Source of the DNA: Fontibacterium sp038145245
GTDB taxonomy: Bacteria > Pseudomonadota > Alphaproteobacteria > Pelagibacterales > Pelagibacteraceae
Assembly: GCA_038145245.1 (NCBI GenBank)
Contig: JAYQPI010000002.1
Span: 15,948-79,947, forward strand
Direction: 5' to 3'
DNA length: 64,000 nucleotides
Position 1 is the stretch's first letter; every line of letters begins with the position of its first letter. This document shows, piece by piece, positions 1-7,738 of this stretch. Under the pieces are notes generated by a model. That model did no database searches. It was given only the letters and a program-made list of their open reading frames with translations, and was not told where the DNA came from. The position numbers and the translations under genes were made by a program.

Positions 1-26
1 TACTGGGGTGTTTTTTTATTTATTAA

Positions 27-1052
27 TTATTTTTGAATTTTAGACCAAACGTTTTTAGCGATGTAGTCTGTAACATTAGCAGGCAGAGGAACGTACTCTA
101 AGTTTTCAGCAGCCTTTCCTCCGTTTTTAAATGCCCATTCAAAAAATTTTAATGTCTCATTAGACTTTGTTTTATCTACAGGATTCTTGTACATCAGTAT
201 GAAAGATGCTGACGTTATTGGCCAAGTTTTTTCTCCTTTTTGATTATTCAAAGAGATTCCCATCCCAGGTACACTTGCCCAATCAGCTCCTGCTGCAGCT
301 GCCTTGAAAGACTCAAGACTTGGAGCAACAAATTTTCCGTCCAAATTTTTCATATTAATATGTGGAATATTGTTAAGTTTTGCATAAGCAAATTCCACAT
401 AACCAATTGAACCTTTAACTCGAGTTACATTTGCAGCAACACCTTCATTTCCTTTTCCGCCAATAGTAGATTTCGCTGGCCAGTTTACTGCATTAGCCGT
501 TCCAACTTTTTCTTTCCACGCTGGGCTTACTTTAGATAAATAGTCTGTAAATACATTTGTGGTTCCAGATCCATCTGAACGAGTTACAACTGTGATTTCT
601 GAATCAGGTAATTTTTTTCCTGCATTTAAATCCACAATTCTTTTATCGCTCCACTTTGTAATATCTCCTAAAAAAATAGAAGCTAATGTAGGTCCATCTA
701 TTCTAAGTTCTCCTGGTTTAAAACCTTGAAGATTGAAAACTGGGACAACTGCGCCAATAATTTCTGGGAACTGTACCATTCCATCTTTTTCAAGATCTGC
801 GTTTTTTACAGGAGCATCCGTTGCACCAAAATCAACTGTTTTTTCTCTGATTTGTTTAACGCCACCACTTGAACCAATTGATGCATAATTGATACTGTTG
901 CCAGAAATCTTTTTATATTCTTCTGACCATTTACTAATTAGCGGAGCTACAAAAGTTGCTCCAGCTCCAGTAATTGTAATTTCTTTTGCATAAAGAAATG
1001 TTGAAAACAACAACGTTGCAATAAAAGTTGCGATAAAGTTATTTTTTTTCAT
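27..1052 (-). CDS. pstS: Phosphate ABC transporter substrate-binding protein PstS
   Basis: Periplasmic phosphate-binding component of the high-affinity PstSCAB importer. The protein has an N-terminal signal peptide (MKKNNF, then a hydrophobic stretch ending near LYAKE). Family motifs follow: TGAGATFVAPLISKW, SIGSSGGVKQI, and TRSDGSGTTNVF, a phosphate-binding loop. Length, about 341 aa, is normal for the family. I prefer the ATG at 1052 over one 12 codons upstream, because AAGGAT lies 5 bases before it and the signal peptide then starts with MKK. The kinase gene lies immediately upstream on the same strand. The rest of pst/pho probably continues leftwards beyond the window (inference). The upstream region carries a Pho-box-like repeat, so induction by phosphate limitation is expected. 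Confidence 0.95.
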   Translation of the reverse strand: MKKNNFIATFIATLLFSTFLYAKEITITGAGATFVAPLISKWSEEYKKISGNSINYASIGSSGGVKQIREKTVDFGATDAPVKNADLEKDGMVQFPEIIGAVVPVFNLQGFKPGELRIDGPTLASIFLGDITKWSDKRIVDLNAGKKLPDSEITVVTRSDGSGTTNVFTDYLSKVSPAWKEKVGTANAVNWPAKSTIGGKGNEGVAANVTRVKGSIGYVEFAYAKLNNIPHINMKNLDGKFVAPSLESFKAAAAGADWASVPGMGISLNNQKGEKTWPITSASFILMYKNPVDKTKSNETLKFFEWAFKNGGKAAENLEYVPLPANVTDYIAKNVWSKIQK

Positions 1053-1088
1053 ATTTATCCTTTTAAAATTGTTAAAACTGGCAAACAC

Positions 1089-1140
1089 ATATTATTTTAA
1101 GTGATCGATTATGTTTCAGATTTGTTAAAGATTTGTTACA
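1089..1140 (-). promoter_or_regulatory. Putative Pho box and -10 element upstream of pstS
   Basis: Three consecutive 11-bp units occur at 1108-1118, 1119-1129 and 1130-1140. Read on the plus strand they are ATTATGTTTCA, GATTTGTTAAA and GATTTGTTACA. An 11-bp period with a 7-bp conserved core and A/T spacer is the architecture of PhoB binding sites. On the gene strand a TAATAT -10-like hexamer (1094-1089) follows 13 bases after the last unit, so the repeat could replace a -35 box. The match is by structure and position. The core (TTAACAA / GTAACAA type) differs from the enteric CTGTCAT consensus. Confidence 0.65.
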
Positions 1141-1167
1141 AAAAGTAACTTATTAGTTGCAAAATTA

Positions 1168-2373
1168 TTAGGAAATTAAAGGTAACGAAACTATAAATTC
1201 ACTACCTTTCCCTTCTTTACTTAAAATTTTAAGCTCACCCTTATGTTGATTTAATATATGTTTGGTAATTGCAAGACCCAGTCCTGTTCCTCCTATCTTT
1301 AATTTTTTAATATTATCTGCTCTAAAAAATCTTTCTGTGACCCTATGTATATCTTCCGAAGCTATTCCAAACCCTTCATCAATTACTGAAATTGAGGTAT
1401 AATTTTTTAAACCAATCTTATTATCTGAACTCCTAATCCTAATAGATCTTGAATCACTGCTATATTTAATTGCATTGTCTAAAAGATTTAAAAACACAAC
1501 TGACAATTTTTCTTTATCTCCAATAACAAACTTTTCATTTTCATTTATATCTAAACTAACATTAAGTTTTTTTTCATTTATCTTTTTAGAATTTAATAAA
1601 ATAATATTTTCAATAACCTCTTTAATATCGACTTTATCCTTAAGTCTAATATGTTCTTGAAGTTCAATTCTGCTAAGTAACATTAAATCTTCGATTAAAA
1701 CCTCCATTTTATTTGCTTCTGATTTCATAATTTCTAAAAATTTTTTTTGTGATTTTGGATCGTCTTTAGCTGAATCAGTAATTGTTTCTAAAAATCCTTT
1801 TAAAGAGACAAGAGGAGTTCTAAGTTCATGACTAGCATTTGCAATGAAATCAGATCTCATATTTTGACTTTTTCTCATTTCTGTAAAATCTCTAATAATA
1901 ATTAAAGTATGATCAGATTTTATAGAAACAATGCTAATTTTATAAAACTTAAAAACTGGAATTTTTAATTCAATATCGATTTTTTTTAATTCTTTATCAA
2001 CTTTATTATTATCAATAGCATCTAATAATTCTGGTATTCTTATTTCACTACCAATATGTTTTCCTTCAAGATTTGAACCGAAATTTTCTACAGCTGCTTT
2101 GTTGCTATAAGTGATAATATTAAATCTATTTAAAATGATAATAATATCTTCTAATTGGTTTATAAACAATTCCTGAAGATCGTTATTGGTAAGCTTTCCA
2201 ACTGAAGTTTCTATATTATTTTCGTTGGAATATGTTGTTTTGGATATTGGTTTATAAAAAAATATTATTATAAAAAAAACGTTGATAATTAATAAAATTT
2301 CAACAGTAATATTTGAATTTAAGAAAAATGCTAAAGTAACTAAAGAACCAACAGTGGATATAATTTTTAACAT
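1168..2373 (-). CDS. phoR: PhoR-like sensor histidine kinase
   Basis: Two-component sensor kinase, 401 aa. Two hydrophobic segments (about residues 2-18 and 24-40) anchor it in the membrane with almost no periplasmic domain, as in PhoR kinases that sense through the Pst/PhoU complex. A PAS-like region spans about 65-165. The dimerisation box NASHELRTP has the phosphoacceptor His near residue 182. The ATPase domain shows an N box (NLLDNAIKYSS), G1 (DEGFGI) and G2 (GTGLGLAI). It lies directly upstream of pstS on the same strand, with 115 bp between the two coding regions. That places it in the phosphate regulon; a PhoB partner is expected outside the window. Specificity for phosphate is inferred from neighbourhood. 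Confidence 0.85.
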   Translation of the reverse strand: MLKIISTVGSLVTLAFFLNSNITVEILLIINVFFIIIFFYKPISKTTYSNENNIETSVGKLTNNDLQELFINQLEDIIIILNRFNIITYSNKAAVENFGSNLEGKHIGSEIRIPELLDAIDNNKVDKELKKIDIELKIPVFKFYKISIVSIKSDHTLIIIRDFTEMRKSQNMRSDFIANASHELRTPLVSLKGFLETITDSAKDDPKSQKKFLEIMKSEANKMEVLIEDLMLLSRIELQEHIRLKDKVDIKEVIENIILLNSKKINEKKLNVSLDINENEKFVIGDKEKLSVVFLNLLDNAIKYSSDSRSIRIRSSDNKIGLKNYTSISVIDEGFGIASEDIHRVTERFFRADNIKKLKIGGTGLGLAITKHILNQHKGELKILSKEGKGSEFIVSLPLIS

Positions 2374-2418
2374 ATTTTTTTATATCTTATCGAATAATAA
2401 TTATTTAGAAAGATTTAT

Positions 2419-3312
2419 ATGAAAAAGATCTGCATTATCTGCAATGCTAAAATTAGTTTTCTAAAAAAATATAAATTAAATAAAATTTATAAAATTTTAT
2501 CTAAAGAAAATAATGTTGAAATTTTTAAAACTGAAAAAACAGGACATGCAACCGTTCTTTGCAAAGTAAATATTGATAAATTTGATATTATTGTCGCTGC
2601 TGGTGGAGATGGTACGATTAATGAAGTTGTTAATGGTATGAATGAAAAAAAGCCACTTGCGATAATTCCATTTGGTACTGCTAATATTTTTGCTTTAGAG
2701 GCTGGAATTCATGGTAACGCTAAAGAAATAGCTCAAGTTATCTTATCTAGCAAAACTAAAAAAGTTTATCTCCCAAATGTAAATAATAAAGTTTTTATTT
2801 TAATGACAAGCGCTGGTTATGATGCTGAGATTGTAAAAACTGTGCAATCCTATTTAAGATTAAAAAGTATATTTAAAAAATTATTATTCTTTTTTATTGC
2901 CACCATAAAATTAATATCCTTCAAAAAACATGAAATAAAAATCCTTGCAAATAACAAAATATATAAAGCAAACTGGATTATTATAACTAAGGCGATGCAT
3001 TATGGTGGTGCATTTAAATTATCTAATGACACAAATATTTTTGATAAAAAAATAATCTCTTATTTATTCTGTGACTTAACAAGATTAAATTTTTTATGCT
3101 ATCTTTTTACCCTTCTTTCAGGAAAAGAATTAAAAGAAAGTAATAAACTTATTAAAATTGCAAGTGATGATATTTTTATAAGTTCTAAAACTAAAACTCC
3201 AATACAGTATGATGGTGAATTTCTTGGTTATTTACCAGCACAAATTAAAAATACAAAAAAAACAATTAATCTTTTAGTAAAAGAAGAATTAAATGTACAA
3301 ACTGATCAATAA
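2419..3312 (+). CDS. Diacylglycerol/lipid kinase family protein (YegS-like)
   Basis: Member of the DAGK catalytic-domain family, soluble ATP-dependent lipid kinases (diacylglycerol, sphingosine or phosphatidylglycerol). The nucleotide-binding motif GGDGTINEVVNG is at about residues 62-73, followed by the family motif LAIIPFGTANIFALE. A later segment, IQYDGEFLG, matches the conserved C-terminal DGE motif. Length, 297 aa, is normal. It is transcribed divergently from the PhoR-like kinase, only 45 bp away, and its 3' end overlaps a possible micro-ORF on the opposite strand. Whether it phosphorylates diacylglycerol or another lipid cannot be told from sequence. A role in lipid remodelling under phosphate limitation is an attractive but unsupported inference from its neighbours. 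Confidence 0.85.
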   Translation: MKKICIICNAKISFLKKYKLNKIYKILSKENNVEIFKTEKTGHATVLCKVNIDKFDIIVAAGGDGTINEVVNGMNEKKPLAIIPFGTANIFALEAGIHGNAKEIAQVILSSKTKKVYLPNVNNKVFILMTSAGYDAEIVKTVQSYLRLKSIFKKLLFFFIATIKLISFKKHEIKILANNKIYKANWIIITKAMHYGGAFKLSNDTNIFDKKIISYLFCDLTRLNFLCYLFTLLSGKELKESNKLIKIASDDIFISSKTKTPIQYDGEFLGYLPAQIKNTKKTINLLVKEELNVQTDQ

Positions 3313-3387
3313 TATCACGCTGGCAATAAGTACTAAAAATACAATTACTGCTTTGTTTAAAGAAAGATTATTTAAATATCTAAACAT
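3289..3387 (-). CDS. Possible 32-residue membrane micropeptide
   Basis: A short ATG-to-TAA reading frame beginning MFRYLNNLSLNKAVIV, followed by one strongly hydrophobic segment (about residues 12-31). It starts 3 bases after the DoxX stop codon on the same strand, so it could be translationally coupled. It overlaps the last 24 bases of the lipid kinase gene on the opposite strand. No good Shine-Dalgarno sequence is visible. Frequent spurious hydrophobic ORFs in AT-rich DNA argue for caution. Function unknown. Confidence 0.35.
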   Translation of the reverse strand: MFRYLNNLSLNKAVIVFLVLIASVILLISLYI

Positions 3388-3390
3388 AAA

Positions 3391-3843
3391 TTAGAATTCT
3401 TTTGGTAGAGAGCTATCTATTGAAACTCTGTCTCCACCTTTAAAAAATATTGCAATCATTACTATTAACCAAAATAGTGGATATTCGTATCCACCCTTTA
3501 CCCAAAGAAAACCATTTTTTAAATGAATATAAAAAGTTGCTACAGCCAAAAGGCCTATTAATTGAATTGCCACAAATCTAGTTAGAAAACCTAATGCTAA
3601 AAATATTCCCCCAAAAAATTCTAATATACCAATATAGATTGCTAATGGATAAGCGGGCTCTAATTGAACACTTTTAAAAAAATCAACTGTTCCATTTAAA
3701 TTGACAAACAATTTGCTATAGCCATGAGGCACCATCATAGCACCAGCAACAAAACGAATTAATGAGTAAGAATACCATGATGTCGATTCGTAAAATTTTT
3801 CTAAATAAGGAATTATATATTTTGAATTTCTACTTACTCTCAT
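3391..3843 (-). CDS. DoxX family inner-membrane protein
   Basis: 150-residue protein with four predicted membrane segments and the DoxX pattern: an N-terminal RFVAGAMMVPHGYSKL segment, then GILEFFGGIFLALGFLTRF, a second hydrophobic pair, and a polar C-terminus. DoxX-family proteins are small integral membrane proteins. Some are linked to thiosulfate:quinone oxidoreductase or to oxidative-stress complexes, but most are uncharacterised. It is upstream of the tentative 3289-3387 micro-ORF and next to a tRNA-Arg gene. No function beyond family membership can be assigned. Confidence 0.8.
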   Translation of the reverse strand: MRVSRNSKYIIPYLEKFYESTSWYSYSLIRFVAGAMMVPHGYSKLFVNLNGTVDFFKSVQLEPAYPLAIYIGILEFFGGIFLALGFLTRFVAIQLIGLLAVATFYIHLKNGFLWVKGGYEYPLFWLIVMIAIFFKGGDRVSIDSSLPKEF

Positions 3844-3902
3844 ACCCTGAAATTTGTATCAAATTTATAAGTTTATATCAAAGTTTAATAAACTGATTTT
3901 TT

Positions 3903-3979
3903 TGGTGCGCCCGGAAAGAGTCGAACTTCCAACCTCCAGATTCGTAGTCTGGCATTCTATCCAATTGAACTACGGGCGC
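3903..3979 (-). tRNA. tRNA-Arg (anticodon ACG)
   Basis: Reverse-strand cloverleaf of 77 nt. The acceptor stem pairs GCGCCCG (5' end at 3979) with CGGGCGC, followed by discriminator A and an encoded CCA (3905-3903). The anticodon stem CCAGA/TCTGG encloses loop CTACGAA, giving anticodon ACG, normally deaminated to ICG to read CGU/CGC/CGA. The T arm contains GTTCGACTC. Confidence 0.97.
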
Positions 3980-4052
3980 TTAAATAATAGAAAGATTAAA
4001 ATTTAATATCTTATTTTATTTTTTTTAATTAAATAATCATAGGTCTTTATTG

Positions 4053-5255
4053 ATGCAAATAAATAATTGGGATTGGTTAAAACTTATTGCCATAGGCAGA
4101 ATATTATCTGCACTGACGTTTTTTATGTACGTTGGTTCCATTCAGCAATTAATTACTGTTTGGGAATTATCTGCAACTGAGGCTGGTTTAATACAAACTT
4201 CATTGGTAATTGGGTTTGCTCTTGCTTTATTTATTAGTTCTTATTGTTCAGACTTTTATAATCCTAATAAAATTCTTTCTATCTATTTAATTATAAATTT
4301 TTTATCGAGTTTAATTTTTTATTTAATTGCTAAAGATTTTTGGACAGCATTTTTTATTAATTTTTTTATAGGCTTTGCGCAAGGAGGAATTTATGGTCCT
4401 TCAATACTCTTAGTATCTGAAAAATTTAAATCAAAAAATAAAGGTACTGCAATGGGTGTAATGCTTGGCAGCCAATCCTTTGGTTATGCTTTGTCTTTAA
4501 CTTTAGGTTACATTATTACGACTAACTATGGTTATAAAATAAGTTTTTTAACTGCATCATTGATAAGTCTTGCGGGTGCTATTTTTCTTTTAGTCGCTGT
4601 ATATGAAGATCTTTTAAAAAAATACAAACTATCAAAATTAAATAAAAAATTTACTTTAAATCAGAATAGAAAAACAAAATTTTTGATAACCGGATATACC
4701 GCTCATGCTATCGAACTATTTGGTCTTTGGTCATGGTTGCCAGTTTTTTTAACTCTTATCATTACCAATAAAATATCTATCACAACGGTAAGCGTTGGAA
4801 TTATTATTGGTTTTTCGATTCATTTATCTGGTGTATTTTCATCTGTGATTGCTGGATATCTTTCTGATAATTTAGGAAGAAAAAAAATTTTAATTTCTTT
4901 TTCTTTGATAAGTGCAATTTTATCTTTTTTAATTGGCTGGACTGCTGAACTAAATTTATTTTTAATTGTTGTTATTTCTATCTTGTATAGTTTTTTTGCA
5001 ATTGGAGATTCTGGGGTTTTAACAGCTGCCTTAACTGAAAGTACACCAAAATATTGTGTGGGCAGAACTGTTGCATATCGTTCAATTTTAGGAATTGGAT
5101 TTGGATCTATAACGCCAGCGATATTTGGATTTATTATTGATATTACAAATAATCACCAACCAATTAATATAGAAACAAATTGGATTTTAGCATTTTCTTT
5201 TTTAGGCGTTGCTGGACTAATTGCAACTTTTTGTGCTTCTCAATTTAAATCTTAA
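4053..5255 (+). CDS. Major facilitator superfamily transporter
   Basis: About 400 aa with 12 predicted membrane segments in two halves. The first-half inter-helix motif is degenerate. The second half has a clear loop motif, GYLSDNLGRKKIL, resembling the MFS GxLaDrxGrkk signature. Substrate unknown. An in-frame TTG precedes the ATG at 4053; I prefer the ATG because AGG (4041-4043) is at a suitable distance. The 3' end overlaps that of the convergent Gate-domain gene by 11 bp. Nothing nearby suggests a particular substrate. Confidence 0.85.
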   Translation: MQINNWDWLKLIAIGRILSALTFFMYVGSIQQLITVWELSATEAGLIQTSLVIGFALALFISSYCSDFYNPNKILSIYLIINFLSSLIFYLIAKDFWTAFFINFFIGFAQGGIYGPSILLVSEKFKSKNKGTAMGVMLGSQSFGYALSLTLGYIITTNYGYKISFLTASLISLAGAIFLLVAVYEDLLKKYKLSKLNKKFTLNQNRKTKFLITGYTAHAIELFGLWSWLPVFLTLIITNKISITTVSVGIIIGFSIHLSGVFSSVIAGYLSDNLGRKKILISFSLISAILSFLIGWTAELNLFLIVVISILYSFFAIGDSGVLTAALTESTPKYCVGRTVAYRSILGIGFGSITPAIFGFIIDITNNHQPINIETNWILAFSFLGVAGLIATFCASQFKS

Positions 5256-6192
5256 CAAAAACAAACTTGTTAAATAATCCTTGAAATTTTTTATATAAAA
5301 AGAGTATTAAAAATATAACTAATAAAGAAAAAATTACTCTAAAAAATAATACACCAGAAATATGACCTCCAATAATCATCATCAAAATAGTGTCTTCAAT
5401 AATTGCATGTACTAAATTTAATAAAGACAATGAAAGTAAGATACTCTGTTTACTAATTGATCCAGATTTTGCTTCTTTAATTAATAATCCTCCGCCAAAC
5501 TGCAATCCGATAGTTAAGCCAACAATAATAATGTTTATAGCATTAGAACTAATTCCCATTAGTTTTAACGGACTTTTTAGAAGTCTTTTAATTAAATTCT
5601 CAATACCAATTTTTTTTAAAAAATTTAAAGAAAAAACTAAAATGCAGATTATAAAAAACACATAAATTAAATTTTCAATCTGCCCAAAAATCCATGAATA
5701 ATAATCGGTTGAAGTAGGACGCTGCTCTAATACTAAACTAAATTTTTCCTGCAAGAATCCAAAATAAAAATAAATTCTATATAAGATAAATCCCGCTAAA
5801 AAAGCGATACCTATTCTCAAAATAGAAGCATAAAAAAAAGAAACTCCTGCAGCGCGAGAAATAGAACTTTCTATTAATATATTATGGGCAATTAAAATAA
5901 CTAAAGTTAAAACCGTAACTTGAGCAACTGTTAAATCTAATGAAGGAACTATATTAATAAAAAGAATAATTGCTGCATAAACGTTAATAATAATTGCTGT
6001 AACCCAAACTATACTTAATTCAGCTGGAAGACCCAATATTTGAATGGCCGGTTCAAAAATATTAGAAATAATTTTAACAATTCCAATTTCTTCTAAGATT
6101 TTAATTATAAAAATAAATGGAACTAATATTTTATATAATGGAATACAAATATCTTTAATTTCTAAAAGACTATTTTTAAAAAATTTGCTCAA
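5245..6192 (-). CDS. Nucleoside-recognition (Gate) domain membrane protein
   Basis: 315-residue polytopic protein with about eight membrane segments in two similar halves. Conserved-looking stretches such as IAHNILIESSISRAAG and LVHAIIEDTILMM resemble the pair of Gate domains in spore-maturation and nucleoside-recognition proteins. Acidic residues in membrane segments (IESS, IEDT) are typical. Members have been proposed to be transporters, but substrates are mostly unknown. Its ATG overlaps the stop of the upstream VTT-domain gene by 4 bp (ATGA), so the two are probably cotranscribed and translationally coupled. Confidence 0.7.
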   Translation of the reverse strand: MSKFFKNSLLEIKDICIPLYKILVPFIFIIKILEEIGIVKIISNIFEPAIQILGLPAELSIVWVTAIIINVYAAIILFINIVPSLDLTVAQVTVLTLVILIAHNILIESSISRAAGVSFFYASILRIGIAFLAGFILYRIYFYFGFLQEKFSLVLEQRPTSTDYYSWIFGQIENLIYVFFIICILVFSLNFLKKIGIENLIKRLLKSPLKLMGISSNAINIIIVGLTIGLQFGGGLLIKEAKSGSISKQSILLSLSLLNLVHAIIEDTILMMIIGGHISGVLFFRVIFSLLVIFLILFLYKKFQGLFNKFVFVKI

Positions 6193-6905
6193 TTTTTTTT
6201 CTTAAAAAATTTTTGTTTTAAAAAGTTTGCTATTAGTACCATTATTCCAAGAGCCGTTAGAGGCACAGATACTTTTGGGTCAGAAAGTAAGTCTAAATTA
6301 AATGGATGCCCTTCTTCAATTTTTGAACTAACTCCTGATACTAAACTTACAGAAATAAATATACCAGGGGCTACACCAAAAATATTTGAAAGAAATATTT
6401 TTTTAAGTTTCATATTAAATAATATTGGTATTAAACTGCCGACCTGCGATGGTATTCCCGGAACCAACCTTAAAAATAACAAATAAGCAAAATCATTTTT
6501 TTTAAAATGATTATCTAAGCTTTTATATTTATTTGAAAAATATTTAAAAACTAAATTTCTGAAATAATAATTTGCAAAGATATACAAACCAGTAGAGCCA
6601 AATGCAAACCCCATTAACAATAATAATGATCCTAGGACTGAACCAAAAATAAAACCAGCTACAATGACTACTGGAAAACCAAAACCTAGTAAGAAAAACC
6701 AAATTGTGCAAAATAAAAAAAATAAAAATGAATAGAAAAATATATTTTGATCAATATGATTTACGATAATTTTTCGATCGTTTGAGATAAAATCTGAATT
6801 TACATAATTATAAAGTTCATAATAAAAAAATAAAAAAGTTACAAAAGTAACTATTAATAGATAAATAATTCCTAAAATAATTTTAAGCTTTGATAATTGC
6901 GTCAT
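6189..6905 (-). CDS. TVP38/TMEM64 (VTT domain) family membrane protein
   Basis: 238-residue integral membrane protein of the DedA/VTT superfamily. The diagnostic segment FLRLVPGIPSQVGSLIP, followed by FLSNIFGVAPG, corresponds to the conserved re-entrant region (F-x-R-x-x-P-x-x-P) of TVP38 proteins. The N-terminal part has one membrane anchor and a second hydrophobic hairpin with GFGFPVVIVAGFIFG. VTT proteins are increasingly regarded as lipid scramblases or lipid-carrier transporters; the substrate here is not known. It is the first gene of a two-gene unit with the Gate-domain protein and is divergent from rpmH. Confidence 0.85.
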   Translation of the reverse strand: MTQLSKLKIILGIIYLLIVTFVTFLFFYYELYNYVNSDFISNDRKIIVNHIDQNIFFYSFLFFLFCTIWFFLLGFGFPVVIVAGFIFGSVLGSLLLLMGFAFGSTGLYIFANYYFRNLVFKYFSNKYKSLDNHFKKNDFAYLLFLRLVPGIPSQVGSLIPILFNMKLKKIFLSNIFGVAPGIFISVSLVSGVSSKIEEGHPFNLDLLSDPKVSVPLTALGIMVLIANFLKQKFFKKKN

Positions 6906-6935
6906 TTTTAAATCGTATTAAATAAAAACTTTTGC

Positions 6936-6964
6936 TGTACATGATTTAACAATTTACCTATAAA
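6936..6964 (+). promoter_or_regulatory. Candidate sigma-70 promoter for the rpmH operon
   Basis: A TGTACA hexamer (6936-6941) is separated by 17 bp from TATAAA (6959-6964), 22 bp before the rpmH ATG. The -35 match is partial (4 of 6). It is the only reasonably spaced pair in the 81-bp gap between the divergent VTT gene and rpmH. Confidence 0.4.
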
Positions 6965-6986
6965 TAGCCAAATTTTAATTATCACA

Positions 6987-7121
6987 ATGAAAAGAACCTA
7001 TCAGCCAAGTAAAATAGTAAGAAAAAGAAGACATGGTTTTAGATCGCGTATGGCAACAAAAGGTGGTCGAAAAGTTATTGCTCGAAGAAGATTTAAGGGA
7101 AGAAAATCTGTATCTGCCTAA
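6987..7121 (+). CDS. rpmH: 50S ribosomal protein bL34
   Basis: 44-residue ribosomal protein beginning MKRTYQPSK and ending FKGRKSVSA, with the conserved core RKRRHGFRSRMATKGGRKV. The sequence is diagnostic for bL34 of the large ribosomal subunit. It is the first gene of the classic rpmH-rnpA-yidD-yidC cluster; rnpA starts 3 bases after its stop codon. Confidence 0.98.
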   Translation: MKRTYQPSKIVRKRRHGFRSRMATKGGRKVIARRRFKGRKSVSA

Positions 7122-7124
7122 GTC

Positions 7125-7478
7125 ATGCTTAAGACTCTAAAATTTGAAAGTCTTAGAGGCAATCTTGAGTTTAAAAAAATTTTATCAGCAAAAAAATTAA
7201 ATTCAGACTTATTCACAATCTATTACACTAACAAAGATACTATTTTTGAAAAAAATAAAATTCATATAAGTTTTGTGTCAGCTAAAAAGCTCGGAAATGC
7301 AGTAAAAAGAAATAAAATTAGAAGAAGATTAAAAATGGCTGCACGTAAAGCGATTACTGAGATTGATTCATTTAACAATAAATATAAGTATGCTGTTTTT
7401 GCAAAATCAAAAATATATGATGTTGATTTTAATAAAATTGTACAAGAACTTGGATATAAATTTAGTTTATTAAAATAA
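7125..7478 (+). CDS. rnpA: Ribonuclease P protein component
   Basis: 117-residue protein subunit of RNase P, which with the catalytic RNA matures tRNA 5' ends. The RNR signature AKKLGNAVKRNKIRRRLK is clear at about residues 53-70. The protein is basic and of usual length. Position between rpmH and yidD is conserved across bacteria. Its stop overlaps the yidD start (TAATG). Confidence 0.96.
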   Translation: MLKTLKFESLRGNLEFKKILSAKKLNSDLFTIYYTNKDTIFEKNKIHISFVSAKKLGNAVKRNKIRRRLKMAARKAITEIDSFNNKYKYAVFAKSKIYDVDFNKIVQELGYKFSLLK

Positions 7479-7738
7479 TGATAAAAAAATTAGATAATTA
7501 TTTTTCGTTAATTGTTATAAGATTTATTAAACTTTATAAATTTCTGTTATCTCCTTTTTTTAATAATGCTTGTCATTATGATCCGACTTGCTCCGAATAT
7601 TTTATACAAAGTTTAAGGGAGTTTGGTTTTATTAAAGGATGTTTCAAAGGAACTCTTAGAATCCTAAGATGCCACCCTATTAAATTCTTAGGCGGAGGAT
7701 TTGGTTATGATCCCGTTGTAAATAAGAAGAATAAATAA
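7478..7738 (+). CDS. yidD: Membrane protein insertion efficiency factor YidD
   Basis: 86-residue YidD, a small membrane-associated factor that assists YidC-dependent insertion. Diagnostic segments: FLLSPFFNNACHYDPTCSEY with the conserved cysteines, then CFKGTLRILRCHP, and GGFGYDPV. Start and stop overlap the neighbouring genes by one base each (TAATG junctions), so rnpA, yidD and yidC are translationally coupled. Confidence 0.96.
   Translation: MIKKLDNYFSLIVIRFIKLYKFLLSPFFNNACHYDPTCSEYFIQSLREFGFIKGCFKGTLRILRCHPIKFLGGGFGYDPVVNKKNK

Noticed and set aside
6979..6986. TTATCACA just before rpmH, similar to a DnaA box, near a gene cluster often linked with oriC
   Set aside because: One imperfect 8-base match without further boxes, an AT-rich unwinding element or dnaA nearby is not evidence for an origin.
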